Assembly: GCA_902615715.1 (NCBI GenBank)
Contig: CACMQA010000003.1
Coordinates: 98,194 to 162,193 of the forward strand
Source: an uncultured Pelagibacteraceae bacterium
GTDB lineage: Bacteria > Pseudomonadota > Alphaproteobacteria > Pelagibacterales > Pelagibacteraceae
Direction of reading: 5' to 3'
DNA length: 64,000 nucleotides
Part shown: one piece after another, positions 45,243 to 57,502 of the stretch
Position numbering within the stretch: the first letter of the stretch is position 1
Layout: each line of letters begins with the position of its first letter
Notes under the pieces: model-generated
What the model was told of the DNA's origin: nothing
Seen by the model: the letters and a program-made list of their open reading frames with translations, nothing else
Database searches by the model: none
Translations under genes and position numbers: made by a program

Positions 45243-48137
45243 TTAATCTTTAAATATCTTTTCTAATATTTCTTTTTGTTGTGCAAGATGTTTGTTTAAA
45301 TTTCCAGTCGCAGTAGAAGAAGACGCATTTCTACCAACATATTTTACAGACTTATCACCAAAATTTATCATTTCTAAAGTTCTATCTATGTAATTTCTAA
45401 CAGTATTCCACGCTCCCATATTTTTTGGTTCTTCTTGACACCAAACAAAATTAGCTTTTGTATATCTTCTCAATATGTTTGCTAAGGTTTTTGCAGGAAA
45501 CGGATAGAGCTGCTCTATTCTAATAATTGTAACTGAATTATTTTTATAAATTTCTCTTGCCTCTATTAAATCAAAATAGATTTTTCCTGAGCACATAACC
45601 ACTTTTTTAATTTTGTCATCTTTCCTTTTAAGCTCTAATAAATTGTTTGCTTTTGAGTAAGCATCATCTTCTAACACTCTATGAAATGTACTTTTTTTTG
45701 AAAACTCTGAAATATTTGAAACACATTTTTTATGTCTTAGTAATGACTTAGGTGTCATAATTATTAAAGGTTTTCTAAATTCTCTGTGCATTTGACGTCT
45801 CAAAACATGGAAATAATTTGATGGAGTTGTGCAATTTACTACTTGAATATTTTCGCCTGCACACAATTGTAAAAATCTTTCTAATCTTGCTGAAGAATGT
45901 TCTGGTCCTTGACCTTCATATCCATGAGGCAATAGCATTACCAAGCCACTAGCTCTTCCCCATTTGGACTCTGCTGAAGAAATAAATTGATCAATAATAA
46001 CCTGAGCTCCATTGGCGAAATCTCCAAATTGAGCTTCCCATAAAACTAATGTTTCAGGTTCAGATAAAGAATATCCAAACTCGAAACCTAAAACTGCTAA
46101 TTCAGATAAAAGGCTATCAATTATCTCAAAATTTTTTTGATTTTTAGAAATATTATTAAGAGGGATATATCTTTCATGATTTTCTTGATTTCTTAAAACT
46201 GCATGCCTTTGACTAAAGGTTCCTCTACCTGAGTCTTGGCCTGATAATCTGACTGAAAAACCCTCAGTGAGTAAAGTACCAAAAGCCAAGCTTTCAGCTG
46301 TAGACCAGTCAATTGCTTTCCCTGACTTTATTGCTTCTGCTCTTAGGTTTAAAACTTTTTTCAAAGTTTTATGAACTATAAAATTTTCTGGAATATTTGA
46401 AGCTTTTTTGCCTATCTCAATTAATTTATTTTTATCAACACCGCTTACCCCTCTTTTATCCTTACCAAGGCCAGGCTTAAATCTTGACCACGCTCCATCG
46501 AACCATTTAAGCTCTGATTTATAGTTTTTTGAAGATGCAAACTCATCCTCTAAAAAGTTTTTAAAATTTGTTTTTTCTTCTTTTAGTTTAACATCAGTAG
46601 TTAGTCCTTCCTCACTTAACTTTTTTCCATAAATAGTAAGAGTAGATGGGTGAGATTTTATTTTTTTGTACATTATGGGTTGTGTGAAAGAAGGTTCATC
46701 TCCCTCGTTATGACCAAATCTTCTGTAACAAACCATATCAATGACTACATCTCTATTAAACTTTTGCCTGTATTCTGTTGCAATTTTGGCGCAATGCACC
46801 ACTGCTTCTGGATCATCTCCATTAACATGAAATATTGGAGCTTGAGCAATCTTTGCTACATCAGAAGGATATGGAGAAGATCTTGCAAATCTTGGCGCAG
46901 TTGTAAAGCCGATCTGGTTATTTACAATTATATGAATCGTTCCACCAATATTATGACCTGGAAGACCAGACATTGCAAAACATTCTGCGACTATACCTTG
47001 TCCTGCAAAGGCAGCATCTCCATGCATTAAAACTGGGATTACTTTTTTTCTCTCTTTATCTTGATGGAAAAATTGTTTAGCTCTTACTTGCCCTAACACT
47101 ACTGGATTAACTGCTTCTAAATGAGATGGATTGTCTGTGAGACTTATGTGAACAGAGTTTCCATCAAACTCTCTATTAGATGAAGCACCTAAGTGATATT
47201 TTACATCACCTTCAAAATCTTTACTTGTTTTTACTGTTTTTCCAAAAAATTCACTAAATATTGCTTTGAATGGTTTACCCATAACGTTAGCTAACACATT
47301 AAGTCTTCCTCTATGAGGCATACCTATCTTAATTTCTTTTGCACCTAAATTTCCACCTCTTTTGATTATTTGTTCCAAGGCTGGTATTAAAGACTCACCT
47401 CCATCTAAACCAAATCTTTTTGTACCGACAAATTTTACATGCAAATATTTTTCAAAACCTTCTGCTTGTATAATCTTTTTTAAAATTGCCTTTTTTCCAT
47501 TTTCAGTAAATATCACATCTTTCTCTGGTCCTTCAATTCTATTTCTAATCCAAGCTTTCTCATCAGGATCCCCCATATGCATAAACTCATAGCCAATATT
47601 AGAACAATAAGTTTTTTTAAGAATGTTCAAAATTTGGTTAAGATCTGCATATTGAAGTCCAAGCACTCCGTCTAAAAATATTTGTCTACCATAATCACTT
47701 TTTTTGAATCCATAACTTTCAGGTTTAAGTTCTAAATGCTCTTCTTTTTTTTGAATTGATAAAGGATCAAGATTTGCAATTAGATGTCCTCTGATTCTGT
47801 AAGCCCTGATTAACATAATAGCTCTTACCGAATCTTTCGTAGCTTGTTTAATAGAAGTTAGTCCTAATTCTGATGATTGGTTTTCAATTATTTCTTTGTT
47901 TTTATTTTTAATTGTGAATTTTTTAATTTTTTTTTCAGGAGACCAGCTTGGTCCATTCAAATCCTCATAAACTAACTTTTCATCATCACTTAATCCATCA
48001 AAAAAATTTTTCCAACTTTCGGGTAAAGAATTTGGATCAGAAATGTAATCGGCGTAAAATTCTTTAATAAATTCAGAATTGTTTCCAGCTAAGAACGATG
48101 TCTTTTTATATACTGTGTTGTTATTTGAAGACGACAT
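45243..48137 (-). CDS. sucA: 2-Oxoglutarate dehydrogenase E1 component
   Basis: A 964-residue thiamine-diphosphate enzyme. It starts with the E2-binding segment (SEFIKEFYADYISDPNSLPESWKNFF). The active-site regions include IGMPHRGRLNVLANVMGKP, DNPSHLEAVNPVVLGQVRAKQ, the ThDP/Mg motif HGDAAFAGQGIVAE...NNQIGFTT, RRFGHNEGDEPSFTQP and, in the C-terminal half, FEFGYSLSEPETLVLWEAQFGDFANGAQ. Full length. It decarboxylates 2-oxoglutarate in the TCA cycle. Confidence 0.98.
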   Translation of the reverse strand: MSSSNNNTVYKKTSFLAGNNSEFIKEFYADYISDPNSLPESWKNFFDGLSDDEKLVYEDLNGPSWSPEKKIKKFTIKNKNKEIIENQSSELGLTSIKQATKDSVRAIMLIRAYRIRGHLIANLDPLSIQKKEEHLELKPESYGFKKSDYGRQIFLDGVLGLQYADLNQILNILKKTYCSNIGYEFMHMGDPDEKAWIRNRIEGPEKDVIFTENGKKAILKKIIQAEGFEKYLHVKFVGTKRFGLDGGESLIPALEQIIKRGGNLGAKEIKIGMPHRGRLNVLANVMGKPFKAIFSEFFGKTVKTSKDFEGDVKYHLGASSNREFDGNSVHISLTDNPSHLEAVNPVVLGQVRAKQFFHQDKERKKVIPVLMHGDAAFAGQGIVAECFAMSGLPGHNIGGTIHIIVNNQIGFTTAPRFARSSPYPSDVAKIAQAPIFHVNGDDPEAVVHCAKIATEYRQKFNRDVVIDMVCYRRFGHNEGDEPSFTQPIMYKKIKSHPSTLTIYGKKLSEEGLTTDVKLKEEKTNFKNFLEDEFASSKNYKSELKWFDGAWSRFKPGLGKDKRGVSGVDKNKLIEIGKKASNIPENFIVHKTLKKVLNLRAEAIKSGKAIDWSTAESLAFGTLLTEGFSVRLSGQDSGRGTFSQRHAVLRNQENHERYIPLNNISKNQKNFEIIDSLLSELAVLGFEFGYSLSEPETLVLWEAQFGDFANGAQVIIDQFISSAESKWGRASGLVMLLPHGYEGQGPEHSSARLERFLQLCAGENIQVVNCTTPSNYFHVLRRQMHREFRKPLIIMTPKSLLRHKKCVSNISEFSKKSTFHRVLEDDAYSKANNLLELKRKDDKIKKVVMCSGKIYFDLIEAREIYKNNSVTIIRIEQLYPFPAKTLANILRRYTKANFVWCQEEPKNMGAWNTVRNYIDRTLEMINFGDKSVKYVGRNASSSTATGNLNKHLAQQKEILEKIFKD

Positions 48138-48169
48138 TAAAAATTTATTTTAACATAAATTATTAAAAA

Positions 48170-49045
48170 TCAACCATTAAGTTTTTGATAAAGTGTCTTA
48201 CCAATGTCTGCAGGTGACTTAGATATGATAATACCAGCTGATTTCATTATCTCTATTTTGTCCTCTGCGCCACCTTTGCCCCCTGAAATTATTGCTCCAG
48301 CATGCCCCATTCTTCTTCCCGGTGGGGCAGTTAATCCTGCAATAAACCCAACCATTGGTTTTTTTATCTTTTCTCTTTTCAAAAATTCTGCAGCTTCCTC
48401 TTCTGCTGAACCTCCTATTTCTCCAATCATAGCTATTGACTTTGTATCATCATCTTTCAGGAAAAGTTCTAAGCAGTCTATAAAATTTGTGCCATTAATT
48501 GGATCGCCACCTATACCTATACAAGTTGATTGACCCAAACCATTAGAAGATGTTTGAGCAACAGCTTCATAAGTTAATGTACCTGATCTTGAAACGATGC
48601 CAACTGTGCCTTTTTTATGAATATTACCTGGCATTATACCTATCTTACATTCATCTGGTGTAATTATACCTGGGCAGTTCGGACCTATAAGTCTTGATTT
48701 ACTTTTTTTCAAATATTGTTTTACCTTTAGCATATCTAAAACTGGAATTCCTTCGGTTATACAAACTATGAGTTCTATTTCTGCTTCAATAGCTTCTATA
48801 ATTGCACTCCCAGCAAATTTTGGCGGAACATAAATCATTGTTGCATTTGCTGCTGTTTTTTCTTTTGCTTCTATAACAGTATTGAATACTGGTAAATTTA
48901 AATGTTTCTGACCTCCTTTTTTAGGTGTAACGCCTCCGACTAAGTTGGTTCCATATTTCAAAGCTTGTTCTGAATGAAATGTTCCGTGCATACCTGTGAA
49001 ACCCTGACAAATTACTTTTGTATTCTTATTTACTAGAACTGACAT
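48170..49045 (-). CDS. sucD: Succinyl-CoA ligase subunit alpha
   Basis: A 291-residue subunit that binds CoA and carries the phosphohistidine. It begins [32 protein letters not shown], then [34 protein letters not shown] and IGGDPINGT. The [12 protein letters not shown] motif (His about 243) is the phosphorylated site. Its ATG overlaps the sucC stop. Confidence 0.98.
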   Translation of the reverse strand: MSVLVNKNTKVICQGFTGMHGTFHSEQALKYGTNLVGGVTPKKGGQKHLNLPVFNTVIEAKEKTAANATMIYVPPKFAGSAIIEAIEAEIELIVCITEGIPVLDMLKVKQYLKKSKSRLIGPNCPGIITPDECKIGIMPGNIHKKGTVGIVSRSGTLTYEAVAQTSSNGLGQSTCIGIGGDPINGTNFIDCLELFLKDDDTKSIAMIGEIGGSAEEEAAEFLKREKIKKPMVGFIAGLTAPPGRRMGHAGAIISGGKGGAEDKIEIMKSAGIIISKSPADIGKTLYQKLNG

Positions 49046-50208
49046 TATTTAATTGCCTCGACGATTTTCTTTGCAGCATCATTAAGATCAGAAGCAGATA
49101 ATATTTTAAGGTTAGACTTTTCTAAAATTTCTTTTCCCTCTTTAAAATTTGTACCTGCAAGTCGTACAACTAAAGGGACTGTTAAATTTATTTCTTTAGC
49201 AGCTTCAACTACTCCCTGGGCCAAAACATCACATCTCATTATTCCTCCAAATATATTTATTAGAATTCCTTTAACATTTTCATCGGTAAGAATTAATTTG
49301 AAAGCGGCGGTCACTTTTTCCTTTGTTGCTCCACCACCGACATCAAGAAAGTTAGCGGGTTCTTTTCCATGAAGCTTAATTATGTCCATAGTAGCCATTG
49401 CTAAACCTGCGCCATTAACCATACAACCAATAGAACCGCTAAGCTTAATGTATGCTAAATCAAATTTGCTTGCTTCTATCTCAGCTGGGTCTTCCTCATT
49501 TAAATCTCTTAACTTAAAAATATCTGGTCTTCTAAAAATTGCATTATCATCGAAGCTCATTTTAGCATCCAAACAAATCAAATCATTAGTTTTTGTAACA
49601 ATAAGTGGGTTAATTTCAACAAGATTTGCATCTTTTTCAATTATTATTTTATAAATTGCTTTTATTAGTTTGCTTGCAATGACTTTTTGTTTTTCATTAA
49701 ATTCAAAAATCGAAATTATATTTTCAATTTCTTTATCATTTGGCCCCTCGCTTTTTAATTCTATTTTATTTGTAATAATTTTATTAGGATTTTCTGAAGC
49801 TACCTTCTCTATATCCATACCACCTTCAGTGCTGCTGATAAAAGCTATCTTAGAGGACTCCCTATCCACCAAACAAGATAGATAAAATTCTTTTGAGATA
49901 TCAGATGCCTCTTCAATATATAATCTCTTTACTTCTTTTCCCTCTGGGCCGGTTTGATGAGTTATTAATATTTTTCCCATCATTTTTTTTGCCTCTGTTT
50001 TTAATTCATCCAAATTTTTAATTAATTTTACACCTCCAGCTTTACCTCTACCCCCCGCATGGATTTGAGCTTTCAATACAAATTCTTTACTTTTAAGTTC
50101 AAGAATTTTTTTATCTATTTCGTTTATCGAGAGAATTACTACTCCTTTGGATACTGGAGCACCAAAATCTTTTAAAATTTTCTTCGCTTGATGTTCATGT
50201 ATATTCAT
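49045..50208 (-). CDS. sucC: Succinyl-CoA ligase subunit beta
   Basis: A 387-residue ATP-grasp subunit. [23 protein letters not shown] is the canonical start, followed by [26 protein letters not shown] with metal ligands, [26 protein letters not shown] and [19 protein letters not shown]. It carries out substrate-level phosphorylation in the TCA cycle with SucD. It is preceded directly, with a one-base overlap, by an unrelated FkbM methyltransferase gene. Confidence 0.98.
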   Translation of the reverse strand: MNIHEHQAKKILKDFGAPVSKGVVILSINEIDKKILELKSKEFVLKAQIHAGGRGKAGGVKLIKNLDELKTEAKKMMGKILITHQTGPEGKEVKRLYIEEASDISKEFYLSCLVDRESSKIAFISSTEGGMDIEKVASENPNKIITNKIELKSEGPNDKEIENIISIFEFNEKQKVIASKLIKAIYKIIIEKDANLVEINPLIVTKTNDLICLDAKMSFDDNAIFRRPDIFKLRDLNEEDPAEIEASKFDLAYIKLSGSIGCMVNGAGLAMATMDIIKLHGKEPANFLDVGGGATKEKVTAAFKLILTDENVKGILINIFGGIMRCDVLAQGVVEAAKEINLTVPLVVRLAGTNFKEGKEILEKSNLKILSASDLNDAAKKIVEAIK

Positions 50209-50927
50209 TAACTAATCATTTTATTTTGATAAATTCTGTCTTCCCAAGTTGTGAAGGGAAATTTAAAGGTATTCTTAAGTTCAAAATTATTATTCGTCAA
50301 ATAATTATGGATTTTTTTTTTGTCGTAATTTTGAAAAATATCGCTATTATGGAATTCTATTAAGATAAATTGTACTCTACTTTTTAAAAATGAGCCAGTT
50401 CCCTTTAATACTTGAAGCTCATGTCCCTCTGTATCAATTTTCAATAAATCAATTTTAGAAATATTATTGGTTTTAATGATTCTGTCTAATCTATAAGTAT
50501 TAATCAAATACTCATTTAAAATCATATCGTTTATTGATCCACCAAATAGTTTTGCTTTTAAATTTAAATAGTTATTACTTTTATTAATTTTTGTAAGTGA
50601 TGTGGTTAAATCATGTTTATTAATATATAAAATTTGTTTCTTTTCTTCATCAGATAAAGCAAAATTGTAAATCTTTATTTCTTTTTTTTCAAAATATTTT
50701 TTTTTTATAAATTTATAAATATTTTTTTGAGGTTCAAACATTAAAATTTTTTTTAAATTAAAATTTTTATAAATTAAATCAACGTATGATCCTTTGTGTG
50801 ATCCAACGTCAATATAAATATCCATATTTGAAATATTTTTTTTTAATTGATTTAGTATTTTTTTTTGATGAAAAAATTTATCAATTAAATCGAAAAATAA
50901 AATAGCTATTTTTTCTAGAAATTTCAT
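50208..50927 (-). CDS. FkbM-family methyltransferase
   Basis: A 239-residue SAM-dependent methyltransferase of the FkbM type. Motif I is YIDVGSHKGSYVDLIY (about 37-52). The strand-4/5 motif LLKIDTEGHELQVLKGT is the family hallmark, followed by FILIEFH. FkbM-type enzymes O-methylate sugars or polyketides, often in surface-polysaccharide synthesis. Coding is very rich in Lys, Ile, Phe and Asn, even against this background. It sits between a GT-C-like membrane protein (four-base overlap) and sucC (one-base overlap), inside an otherwise pure TCA cluster. That suggests insertion of a surface-glycan pair; the target is unknown. Confidence 0.88.
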   Translation of the reverse strand: MKFLEKIAILFFDLIDKFFHQKKILNQLKKNISNMDIYIDVGSHKGSYVDLIYKNFNLKKILMFEPQKNIYKFIKKKYFEKKEIKIYNFALSDEEKKQILYINKHDLTTSLTKINKSNNYLNLKAKLFGGSINDMILNEYLINTYRLDRIIKTNNISKIDLLKIDTEGHELQVLKGTGSFLKSRVQFILIEFHNSDIFQNYDKKKIHNYLTNNNFELKNTFKFPFTTWEDRIYQNKMIS

Positions 50928-52492
50928 TTTAAATCTTTACAACTTAAATTTAATTTTAACTTGACTAATATGTTTCCAATTCTTTCGTTAGAAAAACAAT
51001 CTGCATCAAGTATATAACCAGTTATAAACTTTTCATCTTTTCTAGTCTCAAAAATATAGTTAACTTCTTTCTCTTTAATCTTGGAAATAAAGTAACTCTT
51101 GTAATTTTCAAAATATTTATCTCCTTTAGTTGGAAAACTTACAGAAGGATGATGCCATTGGTTTGGAGAATTATCATAAACATCTAATATTGGTGAAATT
51201 ATTTGATACTCTGTAATTAAAATTTTATTATTTTTGTCATTTTTTAAGTATTTTAATATTTCGATAATATCATTAACTTCTTCTCTAGGGTTGTTTGGAT
51301 TTAAATGAGAAATCCATTTTAAGCCTTTTAACTTTCCATCAATTATTTCAGCATCTATGGACTTTGAAACATCAATATTTTCTAATTCATTAAACTTTCT
51401 CTCTTCATTAAATCTGACATGATATTTAAATGTCGAAAATAAGCATATTGTTATTAAAATAGTTAATAAGTAATTAGTTTCAAATGTTTTGTTATAAAAT
51501 GAATGAGCTATACCACATAACAACGGTATCAAAAAAAATATAAAATTTTGATTTAACGTAATCATTTGATGAAAAATTAAAAGTATTGATAAACAAATAA
51601 ATATTGAAAGTATTAAAAAATCGTCTTTAGTTAAAAAATTTTTGATTTTCAATTTTATTAAAACGAACAAAAGTATGAATACAAAAATTGATATAAATTT
51701 GTATTTAATTATTTCATTTATTAAACTGAATTTATAATTAGCTAATCTATCTCCACCAATTGAAGACCCAAAAAAAATATATTGTTGTAAGAAATCATAA
51801 AAATTAATATCAGTCACAAAAAAAAATAAAAAAAGTAAAACTAAGGCCATCACTGATCCAATGGTTGAGTTCATTAAAATTACTTTTTTTTTGTCTTTAT
51901 AAATAGATGAGAGTAATAAAATAAAAAAAGAAATAATTATTATCCCATATGCGGCAGGAGTTTGTTTCGATAAAAAAGAAAAAAGTAATATTGGCGGTAT
52001 AAAAATAAAATAGTTAAAGTTTTTAGTCTTAATAAAAAAGATTAAAGTATAAAATGCTACTATCATAAAAAAGACTGAATGATGATCTACAAATGGAGTC
52101 CCCACTATAGGATAAAATAGAATTGAGATCAGAAGTGAGTAGATGAAAGAAAATAAATTTGATAAGCCGATTTTTTTAAATAAAAAGTAACTTATAATTG
52201 CAAATAAGGAATTTATTATTGAGGAATGAATTATAAAAGTGCTCCAAGAAACTCCAAGCAGTCTAAAAAAGAAGGCGTTCAAATAGTCTAAAAGTGGTCC
52301 CGTTACAAGCCAATAGTCAGTAAATGGCCTATATCCCTCTAAAACTCTGTATCCTCCATTAAATAATACCGTATTATCCATTGGCATTATTCCAATAAAA
52401 CCATAGTGATAATTAATAGAAAATGACAAAAACCCTAACGAAATAATAAAAATTTTATTACTGTAAGTCAGGGTCAATTTTTTTTGCAGCAT
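50924..52492 (-). CDS. Polytopic membrane protein, GT-C glycosyltransferase-like
   Basis: A 522-residue protein with about ten to twelve hydrophobic helices in the first 360 residues and a soluble C-terminal domain of about 150. The first outer loop, [42 protein letters not shown], strongly resembles the catalytic first loop of PMT/ArnT-like (GT39/GT83, GT-C fold) transferases with its Asp residues and the Y-x-D-Y-W...GPL pattern. Exact family and sugar donor are unknown. Its first 35 bases overlap the end of mdh. It is paired with the FkbM methyltransferase, pointing to modification of a lipid-linked or surface glycan. Confidence 0.7.
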   Translation of the reverse strand: MLQKKLTLTYSNKIFIISLGFLSFSINYHYGFIGIMPMDNTVLFNGGYRVLEGYRPFTDYWLVTGPLLDYLNAFFFRLLGVSWSTFIIHSSIINSLFAIISYFLFKKIGLSNLFSFIYSLLISILFYPIVGTPFVDHHSVFFMIVAFYTLIFFIKTKNFNYFIFIPPILLFSFLSKQTPAAYGIIIISFFILLLSSIYKDKKKVILMNSTIGSVMALVLLFLFFFVTDINFYDFLQQYIFFGSSIGGDRLANYKFSLINEIIKYKFISIFVFILLFVLIKLKIKNFLTKDDFLILSIFICLSILLIFHQMITLNQNFIFFLIPLLCGIAHSFYNKTFETNYLLTILITICLFSTFKYHVRFNEERKFNELENIDVSKSIDAEIIDGKLKGLKWISHLNPNNPREEVNDIIEILKYLKNDKNNKILITEYQIISPILDVYDNSPNQWHHPSVSFPTKGDKYFENYKSYFISKIKEKEVNYIFETRKDEKFITGYILDADCFSNERIGNILVKLKLNLSCKDLK

Positions 52493-53417
52493 TAAAAAGA
52501 TCTTCTACAGCTTTAATAGATTTTTCAAAGTTATTTTTTTCTTCATCGGCTAAATTTAATTCTATGATCTTTTCTACTCCATTAGACCCAATAATTACTG
52601 GAACTCCTGCGTATATATTCTTTGCGCCGTACTCACCATTTAAATGAACCGCACACGGTAGTTGTTTTTTTAGATCTTTTAAATAACTTTCAGCCATTTC
52701 TACTCCGGAGGCAGCTGGAGCATAAAATGCTGATCCTTTTACAAGATATTTTACTATTTCAGCTCCACCTTTTTTTGTTCGATCTATAATTTTATCCAAT
52801 TTTTCTTTTGATAGTTTTCCTTCTGTGACAAGTTCTTTAATCTTTTTTCCTTCAACCGTAGTAGATCCTAGCATTGCCACCATACTATCTCCATGACCTC
52901 CCAAAACAAAAGATTTGATTTTTTTTACTGGTACTTTCAGTTCTCGAGATAGAAAATAGATAAACCTAGAAGAGTCTAGTATTCCTGCCATACCAACAAC
53001 TTTATTTTTTGGTAAACCAGAATATTTTTGCAATGCCATTACAATTACATCGAGGGGATTTGTAATGCAAATTACAAACGCATTAGGAGAGGTTTTGTTA
53101 ATTCCTCTTGCTACTTGTTTTATTATCTTTAAGTTTATTCCAAGTAAATCATCTCTTGTCATTCCAGGTTTTCTTGGCACTCCTGCAGTAATAATTATTA
53201 CATCAGAATTTTTTGTATCTTCATAATTATCTGTTCCAATTAAATTGACATTAAATCCATTAATAGGAGAAGATTGAGCTATATCAAGAGCTTTTCCTTT
53301 AGCTATACCAGCGGCAACATCAAATAAAACAATATCTGCTAATCCTTTTAAAGCAATCAAGTGAGCTAAAGTTCCCCCTATTTGTCCAGCGCCTATGAGT
53401 GTAATTTTTTTATTCAT
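52458..53417 (-). CDS. mdh: Malate dehydrogenase
   Basis: A 319-residue NAD-dependent enzyme of the LDH-like MDH group. The Rossmann motif is [29 protein letters not shown]. It has the substrate Arg pair region [37 protein letters not shown] and the catalytic His in [18 protein letters not shown]. The arginine at the specificity loop ([10 protein letters not shown]) supports malate over lactate. It ends inside the start of the GT-C-like gene, whereas in most alphaproteobacteria sucC follows directly. Confidence 0.97.
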   Translation of the reverse strand: MNKKITLIGAGQIGGTLAHLIALKGLADIVLFDVAAGIAKGKALDIAQSSPINGFNVNLIGTDNYEDTKNSDVIIITAGVPRKPGMTRDDLLGINLKIIKQVARGINKTSPNAFVICITNPLDVIVMALQKYSGLPKNKVVGMAGILDSSRFIYFLSRELKVPVKKIKSFVLGGHGDSMVAMLGSTTVEGKKIKELVTEGKLSKEKLDKIIDRTKKGGAEIVKYLVKGSAFYAPAASGVEMAESYLKDLKKQLPCAVHLNGEYGAKNIYAGVPVIIGSNGVEKIIELNLADEEKNNFEKSIKAVEDLFNAAKKIDPDLQ

Positions 53418-53430
53418 CTGTTCTCTTTTG

Positions 53431-54924
53431 TTATTTCATTGTTGGCATCACAAATTCTGGATCAGACCTTAATCCTGAAGGCCATCTTGATGTTGTTGTT
53501 TTTAGTTTAGTATAAAATCTGACACCCTCAGGCCCATGCATATGTTGATCTCCAAATAAAGATCTCTTCCATCCTCCGAAACTATGAAAAGCCATTGGAA
53601 CTGGGATTGGAATATTAATTCCAATCATTCCAATCTTTGCTTTGCTTGAAAATGTTCTGCCTGTGTCACCGTCTCTTGTAAATATACTTGCGCCATTACC
53701 AAATTCGTGATCATTAACTAGTTTTAATGCTTCATCAAAATCTTTTGCTCTTACTACAGACAAAACTGGTCCAAATATTTCCTCTTTATAGATCCTCATA
53801 TTTTTTTTAACATGATCGAATAAACATCCACCAATGTAATATCCGTTCTCATATCCTTGTAGCTTGAAATTTCTACCATCAACTACTAAAGTAGCGCCTT
53901 CTTTTTCACCTAGATCAACATAACTTTTAACTTTTGCTAGATGCTCTTTAGTTACAAGAGGACCCATTTCAGATTGTTTATCCATTCCAGGACCAACCTT
54001 TAATGCTTCAACTTTTTTTGCTAAAGATTCTACTAATTTATCTCCTATACCGCCAACTGCTACCGCAACAGATTGAGCCATACATCTTTCTCCGGCAGAT
54101 CCATAAGCTGCCCCCATTAATCCATTAACTGCTTGGTTCAAATCACAATCAGGCATTACTACGCAATGATTTTTGGCTCCACCAAGAGCTTGAACTCTTT
54201 TCTCATTTTTTGCGCAGTTTTCGTAAATGTATTTAGCGATTGGTGTCGAGCCAACAAAACTCATTGCAACTACATCTTTATTATTTATTAAAGCATCTAC
54301 AGCTTCTTTGTCTCCGTTTACTACATTAAATACTCCGTCTGGAAGACCAGCATCTTTTAATAATTCTGCTAATCGCATTGAACATGAAGGATCTTTTTCA
54401 GATGGTTTCAAAACAAAAGTATTTCCACAAGCAATTGCCATGGGAAACATCCACATTGGAACCATAGCAGGAAAATTAAAAGGTGTGATACCTGCACAAA
54501 CTCCTAATGGTTGTCTTATAGACCAGCTATCAACATTAGTTCCAACATTTTCTGTAAATTCTCCTTTAAGCATTTGAGGAATACCACAAGCATACTCCAC
54601 TACTTCTAACCCTCTTGTTAATGAACCTCTTGCATCCTCATAAACTTTACCATGTTCAGCAACGATAATTTTAGTTAGTTCATCAGAATTTTTTTCAATT
54701 AATTCCTTAAATTTAAACATTATTCTTGCTCTTTGTAGAGGAGGAGTATTGGCCCAAGGTTCAAACGCTCTCTTAGCGTGTTCGACTGCTTGATTTACAT
54801 CTTTTATAGAAGCAAGTTTTACTTCGGAACTTTGTTCCCCTGTCGCAGGATTAAATACTTTGTTAGTTCTTTTTGAGTCTCCACTAAATATTTTTCCCCC
54901 AACAAAGTGATCAATAATTTTCAT
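53431..54924 (-). CDS. mmsA: CoA-acylating methylmalonate-semialdehyde dehydrogenase
   Basis: A 497-residue aldehyde dehydrogenase. It starts [29 protein letters not shown], typical of Mms[40 protein letters not shown] is the family signature, and the catalytic Cys is in [13 protein letters not shown] (about 286). [34 protein letters not shown] is the conserved end. It converts malonate or methylmalonate semialdehyde to acetyl- or propionyl-CoA in valine and inositol breakdown. Its place between sdhB and mdh suggests carbon feeding into the TCA cycle. Confidence 0.95.
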   Translation of the reverse strand: MKIIDHFVGGKIFSGDSKRTNKVFNPATGEQSSEVKLASIKDVNQAVEHAKRAFEPWANTPPLQRARIMFKFKELIEKNSDELTKIIVAEHGKVYEDARGSLTRGLEVVEYACGIPQMLKGEFTENVGTNVDSWSIRQPLGVCAGITPFNFPAMVPMWMFPMAIACGNTFVLKPSEKDPSCSMRLAELLKDAGLPDGVFNVVNGDKEAVDALINNKDVVAMSFVGSTPIAKYIYENCAKNEKRVQALGGAKNHCVVMPDCDLNQAVNGLMGAAYGSAGERCMAQSVAVAVGGIGDKLVESLAKKVEALKVGPGMDKQSEMGPLVTKEHLAKVKSYVDLGEKEGATLVVDGRNFKLQGYENGYYIGGCLFDHVKKNMRIYKEEIFGPVLSVVRAKDFDEALKLVNDHEFGNGASIFTRDGDTGRTFSSKAKIGMIGINIPIPVPMAFHSFGGWKRSLFGDQHMHGPEGVRFYTKLKTTTSRWPSGLRSDPEFVMPTMK

Positions 54925-54947
54925 GATGATATTGAATAAATAAGCTT

Positions 54948-55724
54948 TTAGCTTGTTGCAAGCATTTTCTTAATAGATCCAATAGCTTTTGCTGGATTTA
55001 ATCCTTTTGGACAAGAATTAGTGCAATTCATAATCGTATGGCATCTATATAATTTAAGTTCGTCTGCTACTTTTCTTAGTCTCTCTTTTTTGTCCCCATC
55101 TCTACTATCATTAATCCAACGGTAAGCTTGTAGTAAGACAGCAGGCCCCAAGTACTTATCGCCATTCCACCAATAGCTTGGGCATGAAGTTGAGCAACAA
55201 GCACACAATATACATTCATAATAACCATCTAATTTTTCTCTATCCTTTTGTGACTGTTTAATCTCCTCTTTTTCTTTTCCTGTTTGCTCAGTTTGCAGCC
55301 ACGGTTTAATAGACTCGTACTGTTTATAAAGAGTAGTTAAATCTCCAATTAGATCTTTTACTACTTTTAAATGTGGCAAGGGATAAATATTTAAATCTCC
55401 GTTAATATCAGTATGAGATTTAATGCAAGCTAAAGTATTTACTCCATCTATATTCATCGCACATGAGCCGCAAACCCCGTGAGCACATGATCTTCTGAAT
55501 GTAAGAGATGGATCTATTTCATTCTTAATTTTGAATAAAATATCTAAAACTTTTGGGCCACAATTATCCATATCAACTTCAAAAGTATCAACTCTAGGAT
55601 TTTGTTTTGTAGATGGGTCCCACCTATAAATATTTATTTTTTTTAAATTTTTTGAATTTGTTTCGTCTTTATAATACTTACCAACTTCTATTTTTGAACT
55701 TTGAGGTAAGTTGAATTGAGCCAT
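54948..55724 (-). CDS. sdhB: Succinate dehydrogenase iron-sulfur subunit
   Basis: A 258-residue subunit with three cluster sites: [2Fe-2S] in [19 protein letters not shown] plus LACIKS, [4Fe-4S] in [15 protein letters not shown], and [3Fe-4S]/[4Fe-4S] in [21 protein letters not shown]. It passes electrons from SdhA flavin to the quinone site. It is two bases downstream of sdhA. Confidence 0.98.
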   Translation of the reverse strand: MAQFNLPQSSKIEVGKYYKDETNSKNLKKINIYRWDPSTKQNPRVDTFEVDMDNCGPKVLDILFKIKNEIDPSLTFRRSCAHGVCGSCAMNIDGVNTLACIKSHTDINGDLNIYPLPHLKVVKDLIGDLTTLYKQYESIKPWLQTEQTGKEKEEIKQSQKDREKLDGYYECILCACCSTSCPSYWWNGDKYLGPAVLLQAYRWINDSRDGDKKERLRKVADELKLYRCHTIMNCTNSCPKGLNPAKAIGSIKKMLATS

Positions 55725-55726
55725 TC

Positions 55727-57502
55727 TTAATAAACTCTCTCCTTTGGTGGGAAGTATTGAACATCGTTAGTCAATGTTCTTGAGTGAACATCTCTATATT
55801 TTATCTCCACTTTTTTATCACTTTGCCAAGCTAAAGTGTGCTTCATAAAGTTTTTATCATCTCTCTTATCAAAATCCTCTCTAGCATGTGCGCCTCTACT
55901 TTCTTTTCTGCTATAGGCTGAGTCCATAGTAGTCAATGCTTGTCTGATTAAATTATCAAATTCCAGAGTTTCAACTAATTCTGTATTGAAAAGAAGAGAT
56001 TTGTCTTTAACTGAAATATCTTCCATACCCTCATAAGGCTTACGTATTTGATCTACACCTTCTTTTAATGTCTTTTCAGTTCTAAACACAGCACATTTTG
56101 ATTGCATTGTTTTTTGCATATTTAATCTTAATTCTGCTGTCTTAGTCGCGCCCGAGGAGTTTCTTATTTTATCAAATCTATCTAAACATTTATCCGTCTC
56201 TGAATTTGAAACTTCTTCATGAGCCATACCAGGTTTTATAAGTTCCGCTGCCCTTTTAGCAGCCGCTCTTCCAAATACCACAAGATCAATTAATGAATTT
56301 GAACCTAATCTGTTAGCCCCGTGCACTGATACGCAAGCAGCTTCGCCGATAGCCATAAGCCCGGGTACTGTTTTTTCTGAACCATTTAAAGTTAAAACTT
56401 CTGCTTTATAATTTGTTGGAATGCCGCCCATATTATAGTGAACCGTAGGTACAACTGGTATTGGTTGTTTGTTTACATCAACATTTGCAAAAGTCTTTGC
56501 AGCTTCAGTTATACCTGGAAGCCTTTCTTCTAAAACCTCTTTATCCAAATGATCTAAATGTAAATTTATGTGATCTTTATCTTTACCAACGCCTCTACCT
56601 TCATTAATTTCCATCTCCATAGATCTGCTTACTACATCTCTAGAAGCTAAATCTTTTGCGTTAGGTGCGTAACGCTCCATAAATCTTTCACCTTTTCCAT
56701 TTACTAAGAAACCTCCTTCTCCTCTTGCTCCTTCAGTTATTAGACATCCTACTCCGTAAATACCAGTTGGATGGAATTGAACAAACTCCATATCTTGTAA
56801 GGGCAAACCAGCTCTTAATACCATCGCGTTTCCATCTCCTGTACAAGTATGCGCTGAGGTAGCTGAATAATAAACTTTTCCATAACCACCTGTTGCTATT
56901 ATTGTAATGTGTGATCGAAATCTATGAATGGTACCATCAGTTAAATTCCAAGCTATAACTCCTTTACACTCTCCATTTTTCATTATTAAGTCTAGCGCAA
57001 AATATTCGATAAAAAATTCTGTGTTATGTTTTAGTGCTTGACCATAAAGAGTGTGTAAAATCGCATGACCGGTTCTATCGGCAGCTGCACATGTTCTTTG
57101 TGCTGTTCCATTCCCATAATTTTTTGTCATTCCACCAAAAGGTCTTTGATAAATTTTTCCATCATCTGTTCTGCTGAATGGAACACCATACCGTTCTAAC
57201 TCAACTACTGCTCTTGGAGCCTCTTTACATAAATATTCTATAGCATCTTGATCGCCTAACCAGTCAGAACCTTTTACTGTATCGTACATATGCCATCTCC
57301 AGTCATCTTCCCCCATATTTCCAAGTGCGGCCGAGATACCTCCTTGTGCTGCAGATGTGTGGCTTCTAGTTGGAAATACTTTTGAAATACAAGCTGTTTT
57401 TAATCCAGCTTCTGATAGGCCGACAGCAGCTCTAAGACCAGACCCACCTGCTCCTAAAACTACAACGTCATATTCATGATCTATAATTTTATATGCACTC
57501 AT
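55727..57502 (-). CDS. sdhA: Succinate dehydrogenase flavoprotein subunit
   Basis: A 591-residue catalytic subunit. The FAD motif is [21 protein letters not shown]. The flavin-linkage His region is [19 protein letters not shown], followed by the active-site segment [23 protein letters not shown] with Arg, [15 protein letters not shown], and [19 protein letters not shown]. The C-terminal [16 protein letters not shown] is complete. It oxidises succinate to fumarate. Its start overlaps the sdhD stop by one base. Confidence 0.99.
   Translation of the reverse strand: MSAYKIIDHEYDVVVLGAGGSGLRAAVGLSEAGLKTACISKVFPTRSHTSAAQGGISAALGNMGEDDWRWHMYDTVKGSDWLGDQDAIEYLCKEAPRAVVELERYGVPFSRTDDGKIYQRPFGGMTKNYGNGTAQRTCAAADRTGHAILHTLYGQALKHNTEFFIEYFALDLIMKNGECKGVIAWNLTDGTIHRFRSHITIIATGGYGKVYYSATSAHTCTGDGNAMVLRAGLPLQDMEFVQFHPTGIYGVGCLITEGARGEGGFLVNGKGERFMERYAPNAKDLASRDVVSRSMEMEINEGRGVGKDKDHINLHLDHLDKEVLEERLPGITEAAKTFANVDVNKQPIPVVPTVHYNMGGIPTNYKAEVLTLNGSEKTVPGLMAIGEAACVSVHGANRLGSNSLIDLVVFGRAAAKRAAELIKPGMAHEEVSNSETDKCLDRFDKIRNSSGATKTAELRLNMQKTMQSKCAVFRTEKTLKEGVDQIRKPYEGMEDISVKDKSLLFNTELVETLEFDNLIRQALTTMDSAYSRKESRGAHAREDFDKRDDKNFMKHTLAWQSDKKVEIKYRDVHSRTLTNDVQYFPPKERVY

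Noticed and set aside
50208..52492. FkbM/GT-C pair as a mobile element
   Set aside because: No transposase, integrase, flanking repeat or tRNA is present; only composition and position are unusual.
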